Shown here: positions 7,064-14,364 of the stretch, piece by piece | How the letters are laid out: the number at the start of each line of letters is the position of its first letter | Numbering within the stretch: the first letter of the stretch is position 1 | Assembly (NCBI GenBank): GCA_016871295.1 | Contig: VFZD01000009.1 | Span: 1 to 39,405, forward strand | Direction: 5' to 3' | Origin: Actinomycetota bacterium | Lineage (GTDB): Bacteria > Actinomycetota > Acidimicrobiia > Acidimicrobiales > Ilumatobacteraceae | DNA length: 39,405 bases | The notes under the pieces: generated by a model | The model's database searches: none | Told to the model about the DNA's origin: nothing | The model's input: the letters and a program-made list of their open reading frames with translations, nothing else | Position numbers and translations under genes: made by a program

Positions 7064-7775
7064 AGCCGAAGCACTCGCGCAAATATTCGTCGCGAAGCGC
7101 GACCTCGGGCGGCCCGATCGAAACGACGCGCTGGGCCAGAAGCATCACGGTGTCTGCGGTGTCCGCGTCCTTCAACTCATGGGTCGCAAGAACCACGGTC
7201 ACGCCCCGCGACCTTTCTTCGGCGATCAGGTCGGCGACGAGTTTTCGGCCGTTGATGTCGAGACCAGCGGTGGGTTCGTCGAGCAACAACACCTCGGCTT
7301 GTCGGGCCAGAGCTTGTGCCAGATGGGTGCGCTGTTGTTGACCCCCCGAAAGATCGCGGATCGGATTGTCGGCCTGGGCGTCGATGCCTGTCGATCGCAT
7401 CGAAGTTTCGACGATTTTTTTGTCGATCGTTGACGGATTCTTGAAGAGTCCAAGATGGGCGAATCTGCCCATGGCGACGACATCGCGAACGCGCAACGGC
7501 AGGGTGTGGGTCGAGATCGGATGCTGCGGCAGGTAAGCAACACGCTTGGGCATCGAGCCAACCGATGCTCCGAGCATTTCGATGTCTCCACTGATCGGTT
7601 GAATGAGACCCGCCATAGTTTTCAGAATCGTGGATTTTCCCGAGCCGTTTGCTCCGATCAACACGAGCAGTTCACCCGCATTGAGTCGCAAATTGACATC
7701 TTCGACAACGGGATGTCTCGAATATCCGACCGCGAGTTTGTCGGTCGCGAGAGAGATTTGAGTTTTGGCACTCAT
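7047..7775 (-). CDS. znuC: Metal ABC transporter ATP-binding protein (ZnuC-like)
   Basis: A 242-residue ATPase subunit of a zinc/manganese-type ABC importer. Walker A is GANGSGKST (41-49), the Q-loop is in AYLPQHP (about 80-86), the signature LSGGQQQR is at 142-149, Walker B VLLLDEP at 162-168 and the switch histidine in VLATHELKD. The ATG at 7775 overlaps the permease stop in an ATGA arrangement; the gene order is binding protein, permease, ATPase. It ends 17 bases inside the convergent ogt gene, so there is no room for a dedicated terminator. Metal preference is inferred from the His-rich binding protein and the upstream operator; manganese transport cannot be excluded. Confidence 0.9.
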   Translation of the reverse strand: MSAKTQISLATDKLAVGYSRHPVVEDVNLRLNAGELLVLIGANGSGKSTILKTMAGLIQPISGDIEMLGASVGSMPKRVAYLPQHPISTHTLPLRVRDVVAMGRFAHLGLFKNPSTIDKKIVETSMRSTGIDAQADNPIRDLSGGQQQRTHLAQALARQAEVLLLDEPTAGLDINGRKLVADLIAEERSRGVTVVLATHELKDADTADTVMLLAQRVVSIGPPEVALRDEYLRECFGFTQPH

Positions 7776-8668
7776 CGAAAGTGTGAACCCGGGTGACTGT
7801 GCTGGTGTTCGTGTTCGTTGGCATCATTTTCGCGAACTGCTTTTCTCATTTCCGAGAATGAGGCGCAGATCGCGAAGACAAGCACTGCCGACAGCACGAT
7901 GCTCGCACCCGCGGCCAGGTCGAAGTGATAGCTGATCAGCAGGCCGATGTAGGTCGAGATTGCCCCGACAACCGAGGCGATGAGAATCATCGTCGAGATT
8001 CTTCGGGCGAACAGCGCACCTGTTGCGGCGGGGGCCACGAGCATGCCGAGGACGAGCAGCGTACCCACCGTCTGGAAACTGGCGATCACCGTGATGGCGA
8101 CGATCATCAACAACAAGTTGTGGAACAGGCGGCTCGAAAAGCCCGACGTGTTGGTCAAGCCCTCGTCGACGCAGAGCAACAAGAAGGGGCGTCGCGCGAG
8201 AAAAGCAATCACCGTCACGATCGCGAGCGCACCGAGTTGCAGCGCAATGTCGCCGATGGAGACACCGAGAATCTCGCCGAACAAGATGCGCGAGAGGTCG
8301 CCGACGAAGGTTCGTGATCGCGATGTGATCATCACGCCAAGAGCGAGCATTCCCACGAAGAGCAGGCCGATTGCCGTGTCGCCCGAAAGTCGCAGGCGGC
8401 GCGAGACGACGCTCACCCCGCCCATCATCACCAGCGAACCGATGGCGGCACCAATCATGCCCGAAAAACCGAACAATATCGCCGCGGCGATACCTGGTAG
8501 CACGCCATGGGCGAGTGCGTCGCCAATGAATGCCAGCCCGCGCAAAACGACGAATGTTCCGGCGATCGCACAAGTTACGGCGACGAGGACACCCGCAAAA
8601 AGCGCAAGACGCATGAATTCGTTGGCGACAAACGGCTCGATGAACATATCACCGCCAAGATTCTCCAC
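7772..8668 (-). CDS. znuB: Metal ABC transporter permease (ABC-3 family, ZnuB-like)
   Basis: A 298-residue inner-membrane permease with about eight or nine hydrophobic segments, of the ABC-3 family that imports Zn, Mn or Fe. The segment FVVLRGLAFIGDALAHGVLPG is the family signature near the N-terminus. The C-terminal tail is acidic and histidine-rich (ENDANEHEHQHSHPGSH), which may bind metal on the cytoplasmic side. The start could be the GTG at 8668 or the ATG at 8647 (giving MFIEPFVANEF), the latter preceded by GGCGGTG three bases upstream. It follows the binding-protein gene by 27 bases and overlaps the ATPase gene by four. Confidence 0.88.
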   Translation of the reverse strand: MENLGGDMFIEPFVANEFMRLALFAGVLVAVTCAIAGTFVVLRGLAFIGDALAHGVLPGIAAAILFGFSGMIGAAIGSLVMMGGVSVVSRRLRLSGDTAIGLLFVGMLALGVMITSRSRTFVGDLSRILFGEILGVSIGDIALQLGALAIVTVIAFLARRPFLLLCVDEGLTNTSGFSSRLFHNLLLMIVAITVIASFQTVGTLLVLGMLVAPAATGALFARRISTMILIASVVGAISTYIGLLISYHFDLAAGASIVLSAVLVFAICASFSEMRKAVRENDANEHEHQHSHPGSHFR

Positions 8669-8695
8669 GATCTCAACAGTAACGATTCGTTGCTA

Positions 8696-9724
8696 TCAAC
8701 TCAGAGCTTCGGAGATTTGCCTAACCATTCTCAGAATGAACTCCTGATAATTCGCCGAGCCATCAAGGTAGTGAGTCGAGAGCGTTACGGCCTTCACCCC
8801 GAGTTCGGTTGCGAGTTGGTTGGCGATGTCGGCTGACGTGCCGAGACCCGTGAATATCGCCGGGACATTGTTCTTTTCGACTTGCTTCTTCAGATCGGCA
8901 AGTTCTCCTGCTGTGGCCTCTGAAGTGGTTGTGAACGAGGGGATGATCGCACCGATCATTTCGCAACCATAACGGTCGGCAAAGTAGCCCATTTCGTCGT
9001 GACCGCTGACGAGCTTGCATTCATCGAGGCCATCGATGATCGTGGCGACTTGTTTGTCGAGTTCTTCGAGTTGGGCGGTCAAAACTCTTTCGGCTTCAGA
9101 AAGGTCGGCGCCTGCAGCGTCGCTCAGCGCGGCTGTGAGAGCGGGAAGCATCTCGAGCATCGTCGCGGGGGAGAGCCAAATATGTGGGTCGCCGCCACCA
9201 TGATGGTGGTCGCCTTCTGAGTCGCCGTGGTCATCTCCTTCTTCGCCCTCGGCGTGATCGTCATCGTCTTCGCCGTGGCCGTGGTCGTCGCCTTTTTCGG
9301 TCTTTCGCACAGTTATGTGTTCGCCAGCCATGAAAATGTCGCCACCAGAGTCGGCGATGTTTTCGATCACTTTTTCGAGACCTTCCTCGAATTCAAGACC
9401 GTTTGATACGACAAGGGCGGCGTTGCTCATCGTCTCGACATCCTTGGCTGAAGGCTGAAAGTCGTGCGGATCTTGACCATCGGGGATAACCACGGTGACC
9501 GTGGCGTTGTCGCCCACGAGTTGCGAGACGATGTCGCCGAGCACCGAGTATGTGACGGCGATGACGGGCCGGCTTTCAGTGGCTGGTTCGCTCTTGCTCT
9601 CGGGCCCAGGCTCGCTCTTGTTTGCGGTCTCGCTCGCGCCGCCGCAACCCGCCACGAGGCCAAAGGTCAGCGCCAGAGCGAGGAAGCGGCGGAATGTTCT
9701 GCTTGTTTTTTTGTTTTCGATCAT
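8696..9724 (-). CDS. znuA: Zinc ABC transporter substrate-binding lipoprotein (ZnuA-like)
   Basis: A 342-residue metal-binding lipoprotein. The signal peptide ends in a lipobox LVAGC, with the lipidated cysteine at C27. Metal ligands typical of cluster A-I binding proteins are H87 (QDPHDFQPS), H181 (GGDPHIWLSP) and H242 (SGHDEMGYF). Between the first two lies a long flexible Asp/His/Glu-rich loop (about 146-178, ending GDHHHGGGDPH), characteristic of zinc rather than manganese binding proteins. The frame is open upstream to 9781, but I chose the ATG at 9724 because it gives a proper signal peptide and coincides with the predicted transcription start, so the mRNA would be leaderless. It heads znuA-znuB-znuC. 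Confidence 0.92.
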   Translation of the reverse strand: MIENKKTSRTFRRFLALALTFGLVAGCGGASETANKSEPGPESKSEPATESRPVIAVTYSVLGDIVSQLVGDNATVTVVIPDGQDPHDFQPSAKDVETMSNAALVVSNGLEFEEGLEKVIENIADSGGDIFMAGEHITVRKTEKGDDHGHGEDDDDHAEGEEGDDHGDSEGDHHHGGGDPHIWLSPATMLEMLPALTAALSDAAGADLSEAERVLTAQLEELDKQVATIIDGLDECKLVSGHDEMGYFADRYGCEMIGAIIPSFTTTSEATAGELADLKKQVEKNNVPAIFTGLGTSADIANQLATELGVKAVTLSTHYLDGSANYQEFILRMVRQISEALS

Positions 9725-9730
9725 CCCCCG

Positions 9731-9759
9731 ATCATAGCAATAATGAGAATGATTCTCAA
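9731..9759 (-). promoter_or_regulatory. znuA promoter with -35 and -10 boxes, leaderless
   Basis: On the minus strand TTGAGA (9759-9754) is followed by exactly 17 bases and then TATGAT (9736-9731), close to the sigma-70 consensus. Six bases then precede the ATG at 9724, so transcription should start at or beside the A of the start codon. The -35 box lies in the last codons and stop of the upstream thioredoxin-like gene. Confidence 0.75.
9744..9758. promoter_or_regulatory. Fur-family (probably Zur) operator, perfect 7-1-7 palindrome
   Basis: TGAGAAT-G-ATTCTCA is a perfect inverted repeat of two heptamers around one base, the classical shape of a Fur/Zur/Mur box. It covers most of the -35 box and the -10-distal half of the spacer of the znuA promoter, so a metal-loaded repressor bound here would block polymerase. 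Zur is the best guess because the controlled genes encode a zinc-type importer; the regulator gene is not in this window. Confidence 0.8.
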
Positions 9760-10403
9760 TTTTGGGTTCCGAGGGCCCCATTTATCTGCTCTGTAAGTGC
9801 CGACATTTCGATTTCGCCGCTGAGGCGAAGAGCGACTTTGCCTTCGGCGTCGACCAAGACGAAGAAAGGAAACCCTGAGACACCCATCGCGTTAGCGGCA
9901 GTTTTTTCGCCACTGTCGGTCATGACCGGCCAAAGTGCCGGGAACTCTTCACGCGCCAGCCATTCGGATGGGGGGAAGTTGGGAGATGCTGGGTCGGTCG
10001 ATGTGGTTATGGCGATGACATCGAGACCATCGGGCACCAGACCGTCGCGCTTCCATTGCACGAGCAACGGGACTTCGCGTTGGCAGTGGGGGCACCAGTG
10101 CGCGAGAAAGACCAGAAGAGTCGGTGCGCCGGGCGAGGTGACGATCCTGTTGCCGGTGAAACCTCTTCCTGTGAGAACCGGCGCCGTCATGCCGACTGCC
10201 TTGTCGGTTTGGCCGGTGGTGAAGGCGGGCAATGACTTGCCTTCGACGAGAACATCACCAAACTCTTCGATGCCCGCGACGACCTCGTCGCTACCCGATT
10301 GTGAGGCGACTGCGACGATCGCCGCAACCGCGATTAGCGCGGCGATGCCACCGATCAGCCAGACAGATTTGTTGCCGGTCGAGATTGTGTTCCTGTTGTT
10401 CAC
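9756..10403 (-). CDS. Membrane-anchored thioredoxin-fold protein (TlpA/DsbA/DsbE-like)
   Basis: A 215-residue thiol-disulfide oxidoreductase. Residues 13-34 form a single N-terminal membrane anchor without a lipobox; the rest is an exported thioredoxin-like domain with the active site AHWCPHC (C104, C107), a PEVP-like QREVP stretch and the cis-proline region MGVSGFPFFVLVD. I chose the GTG at 10403 because GGAGG sits five bases before it and it overlaps the stop of the upstream dsbB-type gene (GTGA). Paired with a DsbB-type membrane protein, it is probably the extracytoplasmic partner that introduces or shuffles disulfides, with quinones as final acceptor. A reductive TlpA/ResA-like role is possible. 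Confidence 0.85.
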   Translation of the reverse strand: MNNRNTISTGNKSVWLIGGIAALIAVAAIVAVASQSGSDEVVAGIEEFGDVLVEGKSLPAFTTGQTDKAVGMTAPVLTGRGFTGNRIVTSPGAPTLLVFLAHWCPHCQREVPLLVQWKRDGLVPDGLDVIAITTSTDPASPNFPPSEWLAREEFPALWPVMTDSGEKTAANAMGVSGFPFFVLVDAEGKVALRLSGEIEMSALTEQINGALGTQN

Positions 10404-10918
10404 TTTTCCTCCGTATTGCCAATTGTTGTCAGAACGATCGTCGTGAAAAAAGCGGTGAAGGCCATGAACGACAGCGTCACGAAGCCGAAATTCTCGAACC
10501 AGATGAACTCGCACGGCAATTTCGCGTCGCAAACGCCGGCGTCGAGATCGGGGAACCGTTCGAGAAACCAGTGGTAGGTAGAAATCGAGCCACCGATCGT
10601 GGCCAGCAAAACCACGACGAGTTTCGAGTGCTTGAATCGTTTGAAGTTCAGGATGATCAACGTGATCGCGAGCGGATACATCGCCGCGCGTTGATACCAG
10701 CAAAGACGGCACGGCTTGTAGTTCACGACCTCGGAGAAATAGAGACTGCCGAACATTGCAGTTGTTGTTATCAAAGCGGCAAGCGGCAGGGCGATCTTTT
10801 TTGCCTCGAGCACAAAACCTTGGGCGCCCGTCAAACGTGCGCCGAGCGTCAACAATCCGAAACCGAGCGTGCCGAGACTCAACAGCGAAAAAAACAGTTC
10901 GAAAACTTCGTTGTTCAT
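10400..10918 (-). CDS. dsbB: DsbB-family disulfide bond formation membrane protein
   Basis: A 172-residue, four-helix membrane protein of the DsbB/BdbC family, which reoxidises a periplasmic or extracytoplasmic thioredoxin-like partner and passes electrons to quinone. The first redox pair is in YKPCRLCWYQR (C70, C73) and the second in GVCDAKLPC (C130, C136); the WYQR stretch is the usual quinone-site signature. The frame stays open upstream, but the ATG at 10918 gives the family N-terminus (MNNEVFELFFSLLSLG). It is the first gene of a two-gene unit with the thioredoxin-like protein. Many actinobacteria use a VKOR homologue for this step instead. Confidence 0.87.
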   Translation of the reverse strand: MNNEVFELFFSLLSLGTLGFGLLTLGARLTGAQGFVLEAKKIALPLAALITTTAMFGSLYFSEVVNYKPCRLCWYQRAAMYPLAITLIILNFKRFKHSKLVVVLLATIGGSISTYHWFLERFPDLDAGVCDAKLPCEFIWFENFGFVTLSFMAFTAFFTTIVLTTIGNTEEK

Positions 10919-10928
10919 GGCAGAGTCA

Positions 10929-10934
10929 AGGCTA
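10929..10934 (-). promoter_or_regulatory. Candidate -10 box of the dsbB unit
   Basis: On the minus strand this reads TAGCCT, ten bases before the ATG at 10918, implying a leader of only a few bases. No convincing -35 box. It lies in the 69-base divergent gap with the yqeY gene. Confidence 0.3.
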
Positions 10935-10974
10935 ACTTTTATCGTGGTTGTTAAACCGCGCCGGCAATTCGCAC

Positions 10975-10980
10975 TAGAGT
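10975..10980 (+). promoter_or_regulatory. Candidate -10 box of yqeY (leaderless)
   Basis: TAGAGT ends seven bases before the GTG at 10988, so transcription would start at the start codon. The GTG has no Shine-Dalgarno. The -35 region (TTAAAC at 10951-10956, 18-base spacer) is weak. Confidence 0.42.
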
Positions 10981-10987
10981 GACTTAA

Positions 10988-11449
10988 GTGTCGGGTCTCA
11001 AAGATCGATTGCAGGCAGATTTGACCGCGGCGATGAAGTCGCGCAATGAAACTGAAATTTCGACACTGCGGTTGACCTTGGCGGCGATCATGAACGCCGA
11101 GGTCGCGGGGGCCGAGGCGACCAAACTGACCGATGAACAGGTTCAGGCTGTGGTCATGGCCGAGGCGAAAAAACGGGTCGAGTCGGCCGACATATATAAA
11201 GGGGCAGGTCGCCAAGACGCCGAGGCGGCCGAGCGGGCCGAACTCGCGGTGCTTGAACGGTATCTGCCCGCACAAATCAGCGACTCTGATCTGGAGCGGC
11301 TAGTCGACGAACAAGTTGCCGAGGCCGCGACCCAAGGCTTGAGCGGACCCAAAGCCATGGGAGTAGTCGTAAAAGCCGTGCGGACCAAGGTTGGCGCAGG
11401 GGCCGATGGCGCCAAAATCGCCAATTTGGTCAAGGCCAAACTGACTTAA
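10988..11449 (+). CDS. yqeY: GatB/YqeY domain-containing protein
   Basis: A 153-residue soluble, mostly helical protein of the YqeY family, related to the C-terminal domain of the GatB amidotransferase subunit. It begins SGLKDRLQADLTAAMKSRN, has TLRLTLAAIMNAEV, KKRVESADIYKGAGR and YLPAQISD, and ends with the typical MGVVVKAV...GADGAKIANLVKAKL segment. Members are stand-alone tRNA-binding-like domains of uncertain role, sometimes suggested to assist in tRNA-dependent amidation. It is monocistronic here: divergent from dsbB and separated from the next gene by about 100 bases holding that gene's promoter. Confidence 0.88.
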   Translation: MSGLKDRLQADLTAAMKSRNETEISTLRLTLAAIMNAEVAGAEATKLTDEQVQAVVMAEAKKRVESADIYKGAGRQDAEAAERAELAVLERYLPAQISDSDLERLVDEQVAEAATQGLSGPKAMGVVVKAVRTKVGAGADGAKIANLVKAKLT

Positions 11450-11478
11450 AGCAATTCAACGGCCAGGTCCGGACAACT

Positions 11479-11507
11479 TTGACATGGCAACCCCCTACAG
11501 GTAGCGT
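11479..11507 (+). promoter_or_regulatory. Promoter of the oligopeptide-type binding protein gene
   Basis: A perfect -35 TTGACA (11479-11484), a 17-base spacer and -10 TAGCGT (11502-11507) predict a start near 11514 and a leader of about 37 bases that includes the ribosome binding site AAAGGGGGAAA (around 11534-11544). It is the strongest -35 box in the window, in keeping with high expression of a binding protein. An 8-base palindrome GTCCGGAC (11467-11474) lies directly upstream. Confidence 0.7.
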
Positions 11508-11550
11508 GGCGACGAGGCTATATGCCGGTTTCCAAAGGGGGAAATTTTCA

Positions 11551-13275
11551 ATGAGCAAGTTATTCACAGGGGCAAGACGCAAAATTGCAGCGTTAATGGC
11601 GATCGCACTTGTTGCGTCGCTCAGCCAAGTAACGACCAGTAGCGCCTCGGGAGCCGACACTCCCAAACGTGGTGGAACCATAACGGTCGGTATCTTCGAC
11701 TCGTTCCCGGGCTTTTGTATGGCGGACAACTTGGCCAACTCGGCGTTGATGGCCGGTCGAACAATTTATGAGACCTGGGTCGAGCAGCGTGCCGATGGCA
11801 AGATGGTGCCGTTCTTGTTGAGGTCATTTGAACACAGCGCTGACTACAAAATTTGGAACCTCGTAGTTCGTGATGGCATCAAGTTTCACGACGGTTCGCC
11901 TGTTGACGGAACGGCGTTGCTGTTGAACATTCAGGGTTTGCGCGGCGCGCTGTATCTCAACGGCTTGATCGGTAAGACGCCAAAGTCGCCATCTTCGGGA
12001 ACGGCCGCTGGCTTTACTGCCAACATTACCGATGCGATTCTGACCGGTGCAATGTCGGTGACTGTGAAGCTGTACAACGCCGACGCGACCTTTCCGGAAA
12101 CGCTTTATGCTTCGGGCAGATTCCTTGCACGTTCAGTAGGACAGATAACTGGATCAACCTGCTCGACGGTGCCGGTGGGTACTGGTCCGTTTAAATATGT
12201 ATCGCACAAATTGACCGAATTGGTTGTGGCGAAGAACGAGAATTACTGGCGAAAAGATGCCAAGGGTGGCGCATTGCCATATCTTGACGGCATCACCTTC
12301 ACTTTCTTGCCTGATGCTGCACCGCGCGTTCAGGGTGTGAAGAGCGGCTCGTTGGCGGCAGTTATGTTCAGTTCGGCAAGCGAAGCCAAACAGATCAAAG
12401 ATATACAAAAGAACAAGAAACTTACAACGATCATTTCGCCAACCGACTATTACCCGACGATCTGGATGAACCACAAGATCGCTCCGTTCAGCAACAAGAA
12501 CGCACGACTTGCGCTCTCGCATTCGTTGGATCGCGCAAAGTGGTTGAAAGTTCGCCAAAAGGGTCTGGGAGCAGTGCCCGACTCAATCGTTGGACCGAAC
12601 AACATCATGTACAACCCCAAGGGTTACGCGGGATTTGATCTGAAGAAGGCCAAAGCATATGTAGCGGCATACACCGCCGAGACGGGCAAGACGCTCGAGT
12701 TCAGCTTGCCCTATGTCAGCGCTTCGGCCGACTCGACTGCAAACGCTCAACTTTTGAAAGAGATGGCTGAGGCCGCAGGAATGAAGGTCAACCTGTTGTC
12801 GGTGACGACCGCAGAAGCCATTCAAAAGGCGTTCCCGATGCAGTTCCAGATGCTTCCATTGTTGTTGATGGAAGGCACCGGAACTTCCTTCATTGTTCCG
12901 TTCGTTGTCAGTGACACCTCGGGTGGCAACCCGACGCACTTCCTGCGCGGTGCAGCGAAACTCTCGCCAGCCCTTGCCCCATTGCAGGTTTTGTACAGCA
13001 TCTTGAACCTTTCATCGTTCAAAGACGAAGTGAGTGAGAACTTGTTGTTTGCAGCCCGTGCCGAGCCGAACAAGGCAAAAGCCAAGAAGCTGTATGCACA
13101 AGCGACCTTTCAATTACAAAACGAAGCGCACGTAACGAACATTTCGTTCCTGGCCTATGCCTTGACCTACAACAAACTCGGTGGAGTTGGTCAACTGGGT
13201 CTTGTAGCGGGCGGACCGCGTCGTTTGGTGACGAACTTCGGTATCGACTGGACGGGAGTTTGGAAGACTAAGTAA
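11551..13275 (+). CDS. ABC transporter substrate-binding protein, family 5 (Opp/Dpp type)
   Basis: A 574-residue extracytoplasmic binding protein of the SBP_bac_5 family (peptides, nickel, opines, sugars or other solutes). After a signal peptide (basic MSKLFTGARRK, hydrophobic core, SSASGA) the mature part starts TPKRGGTITVGIFDSFPGF; YKIWNLVVRDGIKFHDGSPV at about 105-124 is the family signature. No cysteine lies near the signal cleavage site, so unlike ZnuA it is not a lipoprotein. I chose the ATG at 11551 for its AAAGGGGG ribosome site; an upstream GTG/TTG-type extension in the same frame lacks one. It is followed by a strong terminator, then permease and ATPase genes of the same system. Ligand unknown; the nucleoside hydrolase at the end of the cluster hints at a nucleoside-containing compound. 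Confidence 0.9.
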   Translation: MSKLFTGARRKIAALMAIALVASLSQVTTSSASGADTPKRGGTITVGIFDSFPGFCMADNLANSALMAGRTIYETWVEQRADGKMVPFLLRSFEHSADYKIWNLVVRDGIKFHDGSPVDGTALLLNIQGLRGALYLNGLIGKTPKSPSSGTAAGFTANITDAILTGAMSVTVKLYNADATFPETLYASGRFLARSVGQITGSTCSTVPVGTGPFKYVSHKLTELVVAKNENYWRKDAKGGALPYLDGITFTFLPDAAPRVQGVKSGSLAAVMFSSASEAKQIKDIQKNKKLTTIISPTDYYPTIWMNHKIAPFSNKNARLALSHSLDRAKWLKVRQKGLGAVPDSIVGPNNIMYNPKGYAGFDLKKAKAYVAAYTAETGKTLEFSLPYVSASADSTANAQLLKEMAEAAGMKVNLLSVTTAEAIQKAFPMQFQMLPLLLMEGTGTSFIVPFVVSDTSGGNPTHFLRGAAKLSPALAPLQVLYSILNLSSFKDEVSENLLFAARAEPNKAKAKKLYAQATFQLQNEAHVTNISFLAYALTYNKLGGVGQLGLVAGGPRRLVTNFGIDWTGVWKTK

Positions 13276-13295
13276 TCAAAAAACAACGAGTTTTA

Positions 13296-13331
13296 GGGCG
13301 ACGGTGCTTCGGCACCGTCGCCCTTTCGTTT
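13296..13331 (+). terminator. Strong intrinsic terminator after the binding protein gene
   Basis: A perfect 12-bp stem (13296-13307 with 13312-13323) closed by a C(TTCG)G tetraloop is followed by TTTCGTTT. It lies 20 bases after the binding-protein stop and before the first permease. It should strongly reduce transcription into the permease genes, giving excess binding protein. Confidence 0.88.
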
Positions 13332-13333
13332 AG

Positions 13334-13363
13334 TTGCTGACCTGCATCGAACTCGTCTAATCT
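13334..13363 (+). promoter_or_regulatory. Possible promoter of the permease-ATPase part of the importer cluster
   Basis: TTGCTG (13334-13339) and TAATCT (13358-13363) with an 18-base spacer lie between the terminator and the permease start, with GAGGGG as ribosome site further on. This would supply transcription past the terminator. The spacing is one base off optimum and the evidence moderate. Confidence 0.35.
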
Positions 13364-13398
13364 GCTTTTGACCAAACCAGAAACATTGAGGGGAAAGC

Positions 13399-14364
13399 TT
13401 GTCGAAAATCAGTTTTTGGTTGCAGCGAGTTGCTCAGTTGCTGATCGTGTTGCTTTTAGTAACTTTCGGCGTGTCGTTGCTGCTTCGCTTGATACCCGTT
13501 GACCTGGCGACGATTTTGCTGCCCGTCGGGTCCGAGATTGAGCGCGACCTGCTGCGCACTGAACTCGGGTTCGACAAAGGCCCCATCGGTTACTACCTGC
13601 AGTGGCTCGGCGATTTCGTTCAAGGCGATATGGGAAAGATCTATTTTTCGGGAGGCACCGAAGAAGTTTCGACTCACTTAAGAAATGCGATGCCGCGCTC
13701 GCTGTTGTTGATGATCTACACCCAGGTGACCGCCCTTGCAATCGCGATTCCCCTCGGGGTACTTTCGGCATATCGCGTCGGCCGTCGTGCCGACAAGATC
13801 ACTAGCAACATTTTGTTCACTCTGTCGTCGATTCCCAATTTTGCGATCGCGTTGCTGTTGATCATTTTCATCGGCGTGAAACTGGCGTGGTTGCCGACTC
13901 TGGGTTATGCCCCGTTATCGGACGGCATTTGGGAGCACTTTCAATACATGATCATGCCTGTTATCAGTTTGAGTTGCGGCTTGGTTTCGACATATACGCG
14001 TTTGTTGCGCGCCGACATGATCGCTGCTCTGCGTGAAGATTATGTGACGATGGCGGCGTCGAAAGGGTTGAGCGATCGTCGAATCTTGTGGCGCCATGTT
14101 TTTCGTCCTTCGAGTTTGACCCTGTTGACTTCGGCGGCATTGAGCATGGGTGCATTGATCGGCGGGGCAATCGTGATCGAAAGTATTTTTGCCACTTACG
14201 GCGTCGGCTTCGAGGTCTTTTTCGCCATTCAAGGTCGCCAATATGTCCTCTTGCAGTCGACTGTGGCCGTGATCGCTCTGTTCTATGTTTTTTTCAACCT
14301 TGTGGTCGATTTAAGTTGTGGATTCGTCGATCCGCGCACGCGTGATCGGAGGGTGAATGCGTAG
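13399..14364 (+). CDS. ABC transporter permease (OppB/DppB type)
   Basis: A 321-residue inner-membrane permease with six predicted membrane segments. The N-terminal helix (LLIVLLLVTFGVSLLLRLIP) and the RTELGFDKGPIGYYLQWLGD stretch are typical of OppB/DppB. The cytoplasmic ATPase-contact (EAA) loop is around MIAALREDYVTMAASKGLSD (about residues 208-227). The start is TTG at 13399, preceded by GAGGGG eight bases upstream; no better start gives the usual N-terminus. Its last eight bases overlap the second permease, so the two are translationally coupled. Confidence 0.9.
   Translation: MSKISFWLQRVAQLLIVLLLVTFGVSLLLRLIPVDLATILLPVGSEIERDLLRTELGFDKGPIGYYLQWLGDFVQGDMGKIYFSGGTEEVSTHLRNAMPRSLLLMIYTQVTALAIAIPLGVLSAYRVGRRADKITSNILFTLSSIPNFAIALLLIIFIGVKLAWLPTLGYAPLSDGIWEHFQYMIMPVISLSCGLVSTYTRLLRADMIAALREDYVTMAASKGLSDRRILWRHVFRPSSLTLLTSAALSMGALIGGAIVIESIFATYGVGFEVFFAIQGRQYVLLQSTVAVIALFYVFFNLVVDLSCGFVDPRTRDRRVNA

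Noticed and set aside
9725-9781. A longer ZnuA starting at the upstream ATG (9781)
   Set aside because: It would begin inside the neighbouring gene, run through the operator and promoter, and put 19 non-signal residues before the signal peptide.
11467-11474. GTCCGGAC palindrome just upstream of the binding-protein promoter as an operator
   Set aside because: Only eight bases long and no second copy or related site was seen; chance is likely in this composition.
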